A stretch of DNA of 6,437 nt, from NCBI GenBank assembly GCA_015711875.1, contig JACVJG010000181.1, positions 1 to 6,437 of the forward strand. Direction: 5' to 3'. Shown here in pieces: positions 1 through 5,794 of this stretch (its first letter is position 1; each line of letters begins with the position of its first letter). This stretch comes from Candidatus Solincola jinzensis (GTDB lineage Bacteria; Actinomycetota; Geothermincolia; Geothermincolales; RBG-13-55-18). Position numbers and translations under genes: made by a program. Under the pieces are notes generated by a model. The model was given only the letters and a program-made list of their open reading frames with translations, made no database searches and was not told where the DNA came from.

Positions 1-1109
1 CCGGCGATCCTTGCCAGCACGCCGGGCCGGTCCGGGGCGTCGAAGATCATGAAATAGCGGCAGACCACCTCGGCCATGTCCTTCACGGGCTTGCGGTAGA
101 AGCAGGTGCAGCCCGCCATGCGCCCACCGGAGCGGATGTTGCGGGAGATGGTGATGATATCGCCCACCACCGCGCTCGCCGCCGGCAGGGAGCCCGCCCC
201 CTTGCCGTAGAACATCAGCTCCCCCGCGGCGTCGCCGCGCACGAAGATGGCGTTATTCTCGTCCCTAACCGCCGCAAGAGGGTGATCCACCGGGATCATG
301 GTGGGGTGGACGCGCACGCTGATGCCATCCGGCTCGTCCTTGGCCACCGCCAGGAGCTTGATGACGTATCCCAGGTCACGTGCGAACCTTATGTCATCCG
401 GGGTTATGGCGGAGATGCCCTCGCAATAAACATCCCCCAGGGTCACGCGGGAATTGAAGGCCATGGACGCGAGTATGGCAAGTTTCGCCGCCGCATCCCT
501 TCCCTCCACATCCGCGCTGGGATCCGCCTCCGCGTAACCCCTCTCCTGGGCTTTGCGCAAAGCCTCGGCGAAGGACAGTCCCTCCTCGTCCATGCGCGTG
601 AGGACGTAATTGGTGGTGCCGTTCACGATGCCCAGTATGCTGTTCACGGAGTTTCCCGCCAGGCTGTATTTCAGGGGCATGAGAATGGGGATGGCCCCAC
701 CCACGCTGGCCTCGTAGGCAACATCCACTCCCGCCCTTTCGGCGGCGGCGAGGACCTCCCCGCCATGCGTGCTCATGAGCTCCTTGTTGGCGGACACCAC
801 GTGCTTGCCGAGCGCGATGGCCTCCAGGATAAAAGTGCGCGCCGGCTCAACGCCCCCGATGACCTCCGCCACGATATCCACCTCGGGGTCGCGGATGACC
901 TCCATGGCATCGGTGGTCAGTTGCTCCTCGGGAACATCCACGTAGCGGGGATCCGAGAGATCCCTCACCGCCACGCGCTTGACCTTTATATCGCAACCGG
1001 CGCGCCTTGATATCACCTCGGCGTTCTCTCCCAGGATGCGGTAAACACCCGATCCCACGGTGCCGCACCCTATAAGTCCCACTTTGATATCTCCAGTCTC
1101 TTTTCTCAT
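1..1109 (-). CDS. hom: Homoserine dehydrogenase, 3'-truncated by window edge
   Basis: NAD(P)-dependent reduction of aspartate semialdehyde to homoserine, the cytoplasmic step leading to threonine, methionine and isoleucine. I translated the minus strand directly: 369 full codons are present. Residues 8-22 form the Rossmann start with the G14-x-G16-x-x-G19 loop (LIGCGTVGSG). SANKE at 107-111 holds the conserved Lys (K109), VGGAIPI lies at 136-142, and GIVNGTTNYVLTRM at 160-173. EADPSADVEGRDAAAKL (194-210) carries the substrate Glu/Asp residues and the catalytic-type K209. Residues 352-369 (RYFMIFDAPDRPGVLARIA) begin a C-terminal ACT domain, the usual site of threonine feedback. Typical length is about 430, so roughly 60 residues lie outside the window. 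The ATG at 1109 is preceded by GGAGG five bases upstream; an in-frame ATG at 1151 has a poorer site and adds 14 non-conserved residues. All key residues seen are intact. Confidence 0.96.
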   Translation of the reverse strand, partial: MRKETGDIKVGLIGCGTVGSGVYRILGENAEVISRRAGCDIKVKRVAVRDLSDPRYVDVPEEQLTTDAMEVIRDPEVDIVAEVIGGVEPARTFILEAIALGKHVVSANKELMSTHGGEVLAAAERAGVDVAYEASVGGAIPILMPLKYSLAGNSVNSILGIVNGTTNYVLTRMDEEGLSFAEALRKAQERGYAEADPSADVEGRDAAAKLAILASMAFNSRVTLGDVYCEGISAITPDDIRFARDLGYVIKLLAVAKDEPDGISVRVHPTMIPVDHPLAAVRDENNAIFVRGDAAGELMFYGKGAGSLPAASAVVGDIITISRNIRSGGRMAGCTCFYRKPVKDMAEVVCRYFMIFDAPDRPGVLARIA

Positions 1110-1170
1110 CCTCTCCTCCGCCTCCGGAATCGGCACCAAGCCGTTAACCATTTCCCCCGGCGCTCTTTCC

Positions 1171-1193
1171 GGGAAGGTCGCACGAACCTTCCC
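1171..1193 (-). promoter_or_regulatory. 8-bp hairpin in the presumed hom leader
   Basis: GGGAAGGT (1171-1178) and ACCTTCCC (1186-1193) are perfect inverted repeats around a 7-base loop. On the minus strand the hairpin would sit about 60 bases before the hom ATG, downstream of the candidate promoter. No T-run follows it on that strand, so it is not an intrinsic terminator as it stands. It could be an operator, an mRNA-stabilising hairpin or part of a larger leader fold; the sequence does not decide. Confidence 0.45.
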
Positions 1194-1232
1194 CGCCCCA
1201 CCGGTTATCCCGCCAAAGAACCGATCACGAAT

Positions 1233-1241
1233 ATTCTACCA
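1233..1241 (-). promoter_or_regulatory. Candidate extended -10 promoter for hom
   Basis: On the minus strand this reads TGGTAGAAT, that is TG-n-TAGAAT, a 5-of-6 match to TATAAT with the extended TG. No good -35 box is visible at 16-18 bases. Transcription would start near 1226, giving a leader of roughly 115 bases. The surrounding 14 bases recur almost exactly upstream of yjbQ (5403-5416), which strengthens the case that this is functional. Confidence 0.45.
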
Positions 1242-1261
1242 GCAGAGAAAGTCCCAGGGTT

Positions 1262-1276
1262 AGGAGCAGCGCTCCT
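1262..1276. repeat. AGGAGC-AGC-GCTCCT dyad upstream of the hom promoter
   Basis: Perfect 6-bp inverted repeat with a 3-base centre. Relative to the minus-strand -10 box at 1233-1238 it lies about 24-38 bases upstream, overlapping the expected -35 zone, a usual place for an operator or activator site. A related AGGAG...CTCCT dyad (5415-5432) sits upstream of the similar promoter of yjbQ-lysA. Regulatory role is inferred only. Confidence 0.35.
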
Positions 1277-1445
1277 GGAATGGCTGTCCAGAAAAAACGG
1301 CTTCAGGTCCCTGCGAGGACTCGATGCGCCAGATAGGGATGGCATGGGGCCCTCCAGGTCTTTCAACCCGGAAAGGGGCTGCGAAGGCGTACGGCAAAGG
1401 CGCCCATCGAAAAACAAGGCGCCTGCGCCGACAGAGATGCGCGCG

Positions 1446-1454
1446 TGTTATAAT
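1446..1454 (+). promoter_or_regulatory. Extended -10 promoter for the HPS-RraA gene, implying a leaderless mRNA
   Basis: TGTTATAAT is a perfect extended -10 element (TG-n-TATAAT). The last T is at 1454 and the A of the chosen ATG is at 1465, so transcription starting 7-10 bases downstream of the box would begin about 1461-1464, at or within a few bases of the start codon. There is no Shine-Dalgarno sequence between box and ATG, consistent with leaderless translation. The nearest -35-like match, CCGACA at 1428-1433, has only a 15-base spacer. Confidence 0.7.
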
Positions 1455-1464
1455 CGAAACCGCC

Positions 1465-2760
1465 ATGAAGCTTAAACAACCCGTTCTGCAGGTAGCCCTG
1501 GATTTCGTTGATCTCGAGCGCGCCCTCAAGGTGGCCGAGGAGGCCGTGGAGGGCGGCGCGGACTGGATCGAGGCCGGCACCCCGCTTATCAAGAGCGAGG
1601 GCCTCAACGCCGTGCGTGAGCTGCGCCGCCGTTTCCCCAACCGCACTATCATCGCGGATATGAAGACCATGGACGCGGGGAGGGCGGAGGTGGAAGCAGC
1701 CGCCAAGGCGGGCGCCAACATCATCGACGTCCTGGGAGCCGCATCCGACGCCACCGTAAAGGAGTGCGTGGAGGCGGCGAACAATTACGGTGCCGAGATC
1801 ATCGTAGACCTCATAGAGGTGGGCGATCCAGTGGAGCGGGCGCGCGCGGCCGAGGCCGCCGGCGCGCATTACATCGCCGTGCACACCGCCATCGACGTGC
1901 AGATGCGTGGAGGAGACCCCTTCGAGAGGCTCAAGGTGGTGGCGAACTCCGTGGATATACCCGTGGCGGTTGCCGGAGGGGTGAACTCGGAGACCGCCGC
2001 CACCGCGGTGCGGTGCGGCGCCGATATCGTCATCGTGGGCGGGGCGATCATCAAGAGCAGCGACGCGCGCCGCGCCGCGGCGGAGATAAAGCGGGCCATG
2101 TTGAGCGGAGAGGCGGTGCGCACTGAGCTATACAAGCGCGTTGACCTGGCTAACGTGCGGGAGATCCTGCAGCGGGTATCCACGCCCAATATCTCCGACG
2201 CCATGCACCGCTCCGGGGAGCTAGAGGGTATCATGCCTATCAGCCCCGGCCTCAAGATGGTGGGGCCGGCCGTAACCGTGCGCTCTTATCCCGGGGACTG
2301 GGCCAAGCCGGTGGAGGCCATAGACATCGCAGAGGAAGGCGATGTCATCGTGATCGACGCCGGGGGGCTCGGTCCGGCATTGTGGGGAGAGCTGGCCACC
2401 CACAGTTGTCTGCAGAGAAAGGTGGCGGGGGTGGTGATAGACGGCGCGATACGGGACACGGTGGAGATAAGGGCTTTGGGGTTCCCCGCTTTCTCGCGCC
2501 TTATAACCCCCACCGCAGGCGAGCCCAAAGGATTCGGTGAGATAAACGTGCCCATCAAGGTAGGCGGGAGACGCGTTTTCCCCGGGGACTGGATGGTGGG
2601 AGACGACGACGGGGTGATCGTGATCCCCCGCGACAAGGTGGTAGAGATCACCAACCGCGCCATGGACGTGCTGGAGAAGGAAAACCGCCTCCGTGCCGAG
2701 ATCGAGGCCGGCTCCACCCTGTCACAGGTCGCCTACCTCGAGAAATGGGAGAAAAGATAA
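1465..2760 (+). CDS. Fusion of 3-hexulose-6-phosphate synthase-type barrel and RraA/HMG-aldolase-type domain
   Basis: A 431-residue cytoplasmic protein. Residues 5-215 are an OMP-decarboxylase-superfamily barrel of the HPS/KGPDC type: D13 in ALD, E36 in EAGTPLI, the signature D65-x-K67-x-x-D70, H140 in AVHTAID, AVAGGV at 168-173 and the phosphate-binding VIVGGAI at 189-195. HPS condenses formaldehyde with ribulose 5-phosphate, or runs in reverse to release it. Residues 225-425 are an RraA-like domain with WGELATHS at 307-314 and DGAIRDTVE at 326-334; R330-D331-x2-E334 matches the catalytic pattern of class II HMG/CHA aldolases, so this half may be a pyruvate aldolase or oxaloacetate decarboxylase rather than an RNase E inhibitor. 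Such fusions are known, often annotated as bifunctional HPS/ribonuclease regulator. The frame is open from 1324, but the 47 extra codons contain the promoter, have no family resemblance and are rejected. No isomerase (PHI) or formaldehyde gene is in the window. Confidence 0.92.
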   Translation: MKLKQPVLQVALDFVDLERALKVAEEAVEGGADWIEAGTPLIKSEGLNAVRELRRRFPNRTIIADMKTMDAGRAEVEAAAKAGANIIDVLGAASDATVKECVEAANNYGAEIIVDLIEVGDPVERARAAEAAGAHYIAVHTAIDVQMRGGDPFERLKVVANSVDIPVAVAGGVNSETAATAVRCGADIVIVGGAIIKSSDARRAAAEIKRAMLSGEAVRTELYKRVDLANVREILQRVSTPNISDAMHRSGELEGIMPISPGLKMVGPAVTVRSYPGDWAKPVEAIDIAEEGDVIVIDAGGLGPALWGELATHSCLQRKVAGVVIDGAIRDTVEIRALGFPAFSRLITPTAGEPKGFGEINVPIKVGGRRVFPGDWMVGDDDGVIVIPRDKVVEITNRAMDVLEKENRLRAEIEAGSTLSQVAYLEKWEKR

Positions 2761-2761
2761 C

Positions 2762-3580
2762 TCACCCCTTGCGCCTTCTCCATTTGCTGAGCCATTGCCT
2801 TTTCGCTTGATCGGCGTGGGAGGTATCTCCTCCCGCCTCTGGGGCCTCTTCCTCGCCCCCTTGCGCGACCCGCTCTTCCGTAAACTGAGGCACCTCTCTC
2901 TCCTCACCGGTGAGCATGGCGGCACCGCGGTAGTTCGGCACCTCCCAGACAAGGGTGGTAAAAGGGCTTCTCGCTCCCTTGCGCTCGGCGATGGCGGATA
3001 GAAAAAGCGCGGCCTTGGCGGGGTCCGATGCGCGGCGCAGTATAAGGGTGATATCCCTTTCCCCCATAACCGCCGCCGCCGAGGGATCGCACAGGACCAC
3101 CATATCTCCAGGCTGGAGGGGAGCCTCGCCCGTATCCACCGCCTCGCCCTCGCCCAAGCCCAGCAAAGCGTCGTCTTCCCCGGGAGCCAACACCGCCTTG
3201 CCTTCTCCTTCATGAAAAAGGAAAAGGGAGCCCCCGCCGCTTCGCGCGCAATAGACGCGTGAGGGCTCGGCGGCCATGAGGAGAAAGTCCAGGCCGATGC
3301 CCTCTCCTTGCTTCACGAGGTGGCGGTGGATGTGAAGACATATCTCCTGGAGCGCGCGGCGATAGTCGGAGACGCGGATCTTCCCTCCCTTGACGCGGAA
3401 AAAATGGTGCGCGAGGGAAACGGCATATCTACGCGCCTCCAGCTCCGCCACGCCCGAGACCACGGAACATACCCCACCCGCGAAAGCGAGGGCCTCCGGA
3501 GGCTCGCCGGAGATGATATCAAGGTAGAAGAACGGCGCGTCTGGAGGGTTTCTTCTCTCCCCGTTATGCGCTATGCCCAC
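2762..3580 (-). CDS. PP2C-like protein lacking catalytic residues (probable pseudophosphatase), 5' end uncertain
   Basis: 272 residues from the GTG at 3580. The overall order resembles bacterial PP2C/SpoIIE-type phosphatases: ASNVGIAHNG just before and at the start (family SDvGlvReN), FAGGVCSVVSG at 33-43 (family VaDGmGGhaaG), LQPGDMVVLCDPSAAAV at 155-171 (family l.pGD.lLLcSDGl), and RKGARSPFTTLVWEVP at 200-215 (family GA.DNiTvivv). In each the metal-binding Asp is replaced, so phosphatase activity is unlikely; a binding or scaffolding role is an inference. Residues 216-272 are a charged, probably disordered tail that ends in a basic stretch. The family-like sequence extends upstream of 3580 to a TGA at 3611-3609; the ATG at 3617 is one base out of frame. 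The gene follows lysA and converges on the HPS-RraA gene with one base between stops. No transmembrane segment is seen. The PP2C call rests on remembered family patterns. Confidence 0.65.
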   Translation of the reverse strand: MGIAHNGERRNPPDAPFFYLDIISGEPPEALAFAGGVCSVVSGVAELEARRYAVSLAHHFFRVKGGKIRVSDYRRALQEICLHIHRHLVKQGEGIGLDFLLMAAEPSRVYCARSGGGSLFLFHEGEGKAVLAPGEDDALLGLGEGEAVDTGEAPLQPGDMVVLCDPSAAAVMGERDITLILRRASDPAKAALFLSAIAERKGARSPFTTLVWEVPNYRGAAMLTGEEREVPQFTEERVAQGGEEEAPEAGGDTSHADQAKRQWLSKWRRRKG

Positions 3581-3624
3581 GTTGGATGCCTGGGCCTCGA
3601 TGGCTTTTCACCTCCATATGCCCT

Positions 3625-3650
3625 ATCTAGTGCCCCACCGGCACATAGAT
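3625..3650 (-). promoter_or_regulatory. 10-bp hairpin between lysA and the PP2C-like gene
   Basis: ATCTAGTGCC (3625-3634) pairs with GGCAC (3640-3644) and TAGAT (3646-3650), with one bulged base at 3645 and a 5-base loop. It fills the middle of the 66-base gap after the lysA stop. No T-run follows on the minus strand, so a rho-independent terminator is not supported. It ends 7 bases before the ATG at 3617 and could affect translation or mark an mRNA-processing point. Confidence 0.5.
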
Positions 3651-3683
3651 CGCGCCTAATCCGCGGCGGGCGCCGAAAACGCA

Positions 3684-4931
3684 TCAATGCATTATGCGCT
3701 CGCCGCGCACCAGGTCCTCGTAGCTCTCCCTCTCCCTTACCACCTCGAAGCGCTCGCCATCCACCAGCACCTCCGCGGCGCGCCTGCGCGAGTTGTAATT
3801 GGAGGACATGGTGAAGGAGTAGGCGCCCGCGCTCATCACCGCCAGCAACTCGCCCGGCTCGAGGGCGGGAAGTTCCCTGCCCCTGGCCAGAAAATCCCCC
3901 GACTCGCATACCGGCCCCACCACATCGACCTTTTCCAGCTGGCGCTCCCGTTCCATGACGGGCAAGATCTCATGATATGAGCCATAAAGGCTGGGGCGTA
4001 TGAGATCGTTCATGGCCGCATCCACCACCAGGAAGCGCTTTTCGGCCGTGCGCTTGCGGTACAGGACCTGAGCCAGGAGCACCCCTGCGTTCCCCACGAT
4101 CATGCGTCCGATCTCCAGGATGACGGTGCAACCGGACCTGCGTAGAATAGGCTCCAGGGCCTGGGCATAGTCGCGCGGGTAGGGAACCTCCTCTCCATGA
4201 TAGGGGATTCCGAAACCGCCTCCGATATTGATGTACCTTATATCGATGCCGATGGACTGCAGGCGCTCCACCAGCTCTCCCACCCGGGAGAGGCTCTCGC
4301 GGAAAGGTTCCACCTGGGTGATCTGGGAACCTATGTGCTGGTGCACGCCCGCCACCTCCAGGTTGTCGAGGGAAGCGGCCCGCTTGTAGGCTTCCACAGC
4401 ATCCTCTATGCCTATACCGAACTTAGCCTCCTTAAGGCCGGTGGCGATGTAGGGGTGGGTTTCCGCATCCACGTCGGGGTTCACGCGCAAGGCCACCGAA
4501 GCTTTTACCCCGAGCTCGCCCGCCACCTCGTCCAGCGCCTCCATCTCCAACTCCGATTCCAGGTTGAACATCAGGATGCCGGAACGCAGGGCGTAGGCCA
4601 TCTCTTCCCTCGTTTTGCCGATTCCCGCGTAAACCACCTTTTCCGGCTTTATACCGGCCTTGAGGGCACGATATAACTCTCCTCCGGATACGATGTCCGC
4701 CCCCGCGCCTTCGTCCGCCAGGGTCGCGAGCACCGCCAGGTTGGAATTCGCCTTCACGGAGTAGCAGATAATGTGGGGGAGGGGCGAGAAGGCCTCTTCG
4801 AGGCGCCGGTAATGGTCCTTCAGGGTCCGACGGCTGTAAACGTAAACCGGCGTTCCCGTTTCCTCCGCGATGCGCTGCAGCGGGACGTCCTCGCAATACA
4901 GCTCTCCGTCTTTGAACTCGAAAGCATGCAT
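3684..4931 (-). CDS. lysA: Diaminopimelate decarboxylase
   Basis: PLP-dependent decarboxylation of meso-diaminopimelate to L-lysine, the last step of lysine synthesis, in the cytoplasm. 415 residues, normal full length. The alanine-racemase-like barrel carries K60 in CYSVKANSN (the PLP Schiff-base lysine), H199 in HQHIGSQI and the phosphate-binding GGGFGIPY at 237-244. The C-terminal beta domain has VVDAAMNDLIRPSLYG (302-317), C342-E343 in GPVCESGD, and SAGAYSFTMSSNYNSRRR (367-384) with Y371. One oddity: the usual EPGR motif reads EIGR (273-276), with the substrate-binding Arg kept. The ATG at 4931 starts 21 bases after the yjbQ stop. Its upstream sequence (GGGTAAAGAG) is a weak ribosome site, so translational coupling to yjbQ is plausible. 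The protein begins with the domain-start pattern expected of the family. Confidence 0.97.
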   Translation of the reverse strand: MHAFEFKDGELYCEDVPLQRIAEETGTPVYVYSRRTLKDHYRRLEEAFSPLPHIICYSVKANSNLAVLATLADEGAGADIVSGGELYRALKAGIKPEKVVYAGIGKTREEMAYALRSGILMFNLESELEMEALDEVAGELGVKASVALRVNPDVDAETHPYIATGLKEAKFGIGIEDAVEAYKRAASLDNLEVAGVHQHIGSQITQVEPFRESLSRVGELVERLQSIGIDIRYINIGGGFGIPYHGEEVPYPRDYAQALEPILRRSGCTVILEIGRMIVGNAGVLLAQVLYRKRTAEKRFLVVDAAMNDLIRPSLYGSYHEILPVMERERQLEKVDVVGPVCESGDFLARGRELPALEPGELLAVMSAGAYSFTMSSNYNSRRRAAEVLVDGERFEVVRERESYEDLVRGERIMH

Positions 4932-4952
4932 CTCTTTACCCGGGTCTAAGGC

Positions 4953-5372
4953 CTATTCCCCGATAAAGGTCACGATCAAGGTTCGCGACCTGGGCACCTC
5001 GTCGAAATCGATGAATACCACCTGCTGCCAAGTCCCCAGCACAGGCGCGCCCTCCTCGAAAGGCACGGTCAGGGAGGGTCCCAGCAATCCGGCCCTAACG
5101 TGTGAGTGCCCGTTGGAATCGACTCCCCTGCGGTTGTGGTGGTAGTCGCGGTCCGGGGGGGCCAGGAAATCGAACAGCTCGCGGAAATCCCGGCATACTC
5201 CCGGCTCATGCTCCAGGGTGGTGACCGCGCCCGTCGCTCCCGGTACGAAGATGGTCGCGATGCCGCTGCGCAAGCCCGTATCGCTGAGCATCTCCCTTAT
5301 CTCGCCGGTTATCTCCACGATGTGGGCGTTGCCCTCGGTCTCGAACTCAAGCCTCTTGTGCACAACTGCCAT
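4953..5372 (-). CDS. yjbQ: YjbQ family protein (UPF0047, secondary thiamine-phosphate synthase type)
   Basis: 139 residues, full length for this single-domain cytoplasmic family; E. coli YjbQ has weak thiamine-phosphate synthase activity but the true role is unsettled. Visible family motifs: IFVPGATGAVTTLEHEPG (41-58), NGHSHVRAGLLGPSLTVPF (87-105), GTWQQVVFIDFDEVPRSR (113-130) and the terminal IGE. The PGATGA and NGHSHVRA versions are those typical of archaeal and thermophile members rather than the HTTAAL and NAHAH forms of enterobacteria. The ATG at 5372 has AAAGGAA a few bases upstream. It appears to be the first gene of a unit with lysA (21-base gap), reading from a candidate promoter at 5404-5412. 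A metabolic link to lysine is not evident. Confidence 0.93.
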   Translation of the reverse strand: MAVVHKRLEFETEGNAHIVEITGEIREMLSDTGLRSGIATIFVPGATGAVTTLEHEPGVCRDFRELFDFLAPPDRDYHHNRRGVDSNGHSHVRAGLLGPSLTVPFEEGAPVLGTWQQVVFIDFDEVPRSRTLIVTFIGE

Positions 5373-5403
5373 GGTAGTTCCTTTCCCTTTCCGTGCAACT
5401 ACT

Positions 5404-5412
5404 ATACTACCA
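5404..5412 (-). promoter_or_regulatory. Candidate extended -10 promoter for yjbQ-lysA
   Basis: Minus strand TGGTAGTAT, a TG-n extended -10 with a 4-of-6 core. An overlapping TATAGT (5406-5401) is an alternative core. There is no clear -35. The leader before the ATG at 5372 would be roughly 25 bases, containing the ribosome site. The same 14-base context occurs before hom. Confidence 0.4.
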
Positions 5413-5414
5413 GC

Positions 5415-5432
5415 AGGAGAGGCGCCGCTCCT
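5415..5432. repeat. AGGAG...CTCCT dyad upstream of the yjbQ promoter
   Basis: AGGAG (5415-5419) and CTCCT (5428-5432) are inverted around AGGCGCCG, which itself contains the palindrome GGCGCC (5421-5426). It lies immediately upstream of the extended -10 box on the minus strand. The same half-sites flank the hom promoter, so a shared operator is possible. Confidence 0.3.
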
Positions 5433-5475
5433 ATATCCATCTTAGTTTAACGGCAACGGACTCCGTCAGTTCAGG

Positions 5476-5604
5476 GACAGCCGGACATGTGAGAGATTAT
5501 CCTCTCTCTTGATCGTTTTGCTTTCAATCAGGAATGATCGAGTGGTCTCTCCTCTCTTTCTTTTTGAGACCTGCCTACGAGAGAGTTTCAGCTCCGACAG
5601 CCGG
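5476..5604. repeat. 9-base direct repeat GACAGCCGG flanking a 111-base block
   Basis: GACAGCCGG occurs at 5476-5484 and again at 5596-5604. The 111 bases between are pyrimidine/purine-tract rich and less GC-rich than their surroundings. Nine bases is within the size of some insertion-sequence target duplications, but the ends of the block are not inverted repeats of each other, so chance or local duplication is also possible. Confidence 0.3.
5491..5571. repeat. Cluster of short inverted repeats in a GAGAG/CTCTC tract
   Basis: Three nested or adjacent stems can be drawn: GAGAG (5491-5495) with CTCTC (5502-5506), CTTGATC (5508-5514) with GATCGAG (5536-5542, one G-T pair), and GGTCTC (5544-5549) with GAGACC (5566-5571). 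A further GAGAGAG at 5579-5585 can compete for the same CTCTC tracts, so alternative folds are possible. No known riboswitch class was recognised on either strand. Confidence 0.35.
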
Positions 5605-5619
5605 CTCCGAGCGCGCAAT

Positions 5620-5642
5620 GGCAGCGGCTTCGCAACGCTGCC
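5620..5642. repeat. 7-bp hairpin GGCAGCG...CGCTGCC
   Basis: Perfect 7-bp stem (5620-5626 with 5636-5642) and 9-base loop containing TTCG. No T-run follows on either strand, so it is not a standard intrinsic terminator. Confidence 0.45.
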
Positions 5643-5659
5643 GCCTCCGGCAGGTCATG

Positions 5660-5700
5660 GATATCCTTCGGCGGCCTTGATAAAAAGCCGTCATGATATC
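5660..5700. repeat. Two-tier hairpin GATATC...GGCGGC...GCCGTC...GATATC
   Basis: Outer GATATC (5660-5665) pairs with GATATC (5695-5700), inner GGCGGC (5670-5675) pairs with GCCGTC (5687-5692, one G-T). The loop contains a run of five A. On the minus strand that run would be a T-run inside the loop, not after the stem, so termination is doubtful. Confidence 0.4.
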
Positions 5701-5751
5701 TTCCAAAGTCAGAGTCACCCTCAGTGATGTACGAAGGAAGGGGAAGAGGTG

Positions 5752-5794
5752 CCAAGGACTGGAGTGGAGCCGTAGGCGAAACGGAATTCCTTGG
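5752..5794. repeat. 7-bp stem CCAAGGA...TCCTTGG with an inner CCGT/ACGG stem
   Basis: CCAAGGA (5752-5758) is an exact inverted repeat of TCCTTGG (5788-5794). Inside it CCGT (5770-5773) pairs with ACGG (5781-5784) around AGGCGAA. It lies about 90 bases before the transposase-like ORF and could be a subterminal structure of a degraded insertion sequence or an independent RNA fold. Confidence 0.4.

Larger units (their letters stand above)
1110..1464. other. Divergent intergenic region between hom and the HPS-RraA gene
   Basis: These 355 bases separate two divergently transcribed genes. I see no convincing coding sequence; open frames crossing it lack family resemblance and good ribosome sites. 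It contains a candidate minus-strand extended -10 box for hom (1233-1241), an 8-bp hairpin in the presumed hom leader (1171-1193), a 6-bp dyad just upstream of that promoter (1262-1276), and a strong plus-strand extended -10 box (1446-1454). The presumed hom leader is about 115 bases. I found no threonine- or isoleucine-rich leader peptide in it, so classical thr-type attenuation is not supported. Confidence 0.75.

Noticed and set aside
282..1010. 242-residue plus-strand open frame
   Set aside because: Antisense shadow of hom; histidine- and glycine-rich translation typical of reverse-strand reading of a GC-rich gene, with no domain seen.
1171..1193. Intrinsic terminator or attenuator before hom
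   Set aside because: The hairpin is clear but lacks a T-run, and no leader peptide rich in threonine or isoleucine codons was found.
1324..1464. 47-codon N-terminal extension of the HPS-RraA frame
   Set aside because: Contains the extended -10 promoter, has basic low-complexity translation and no family counterpart; conserved sequence starts at the ATG at 1465.
4197..4676. 159-residue plus-strand open frame
   Set aside because: Antisense to well-conserved lysA; no ribosome site or recognisable motif.
5373..5700. Lysine riboswitch or T-box upstream of yjbQ-lysA
   Set aside because: The candidate promoter leaves only about 25 bases of leader, and no L-box core or T-box sequence was recognised further upstream.
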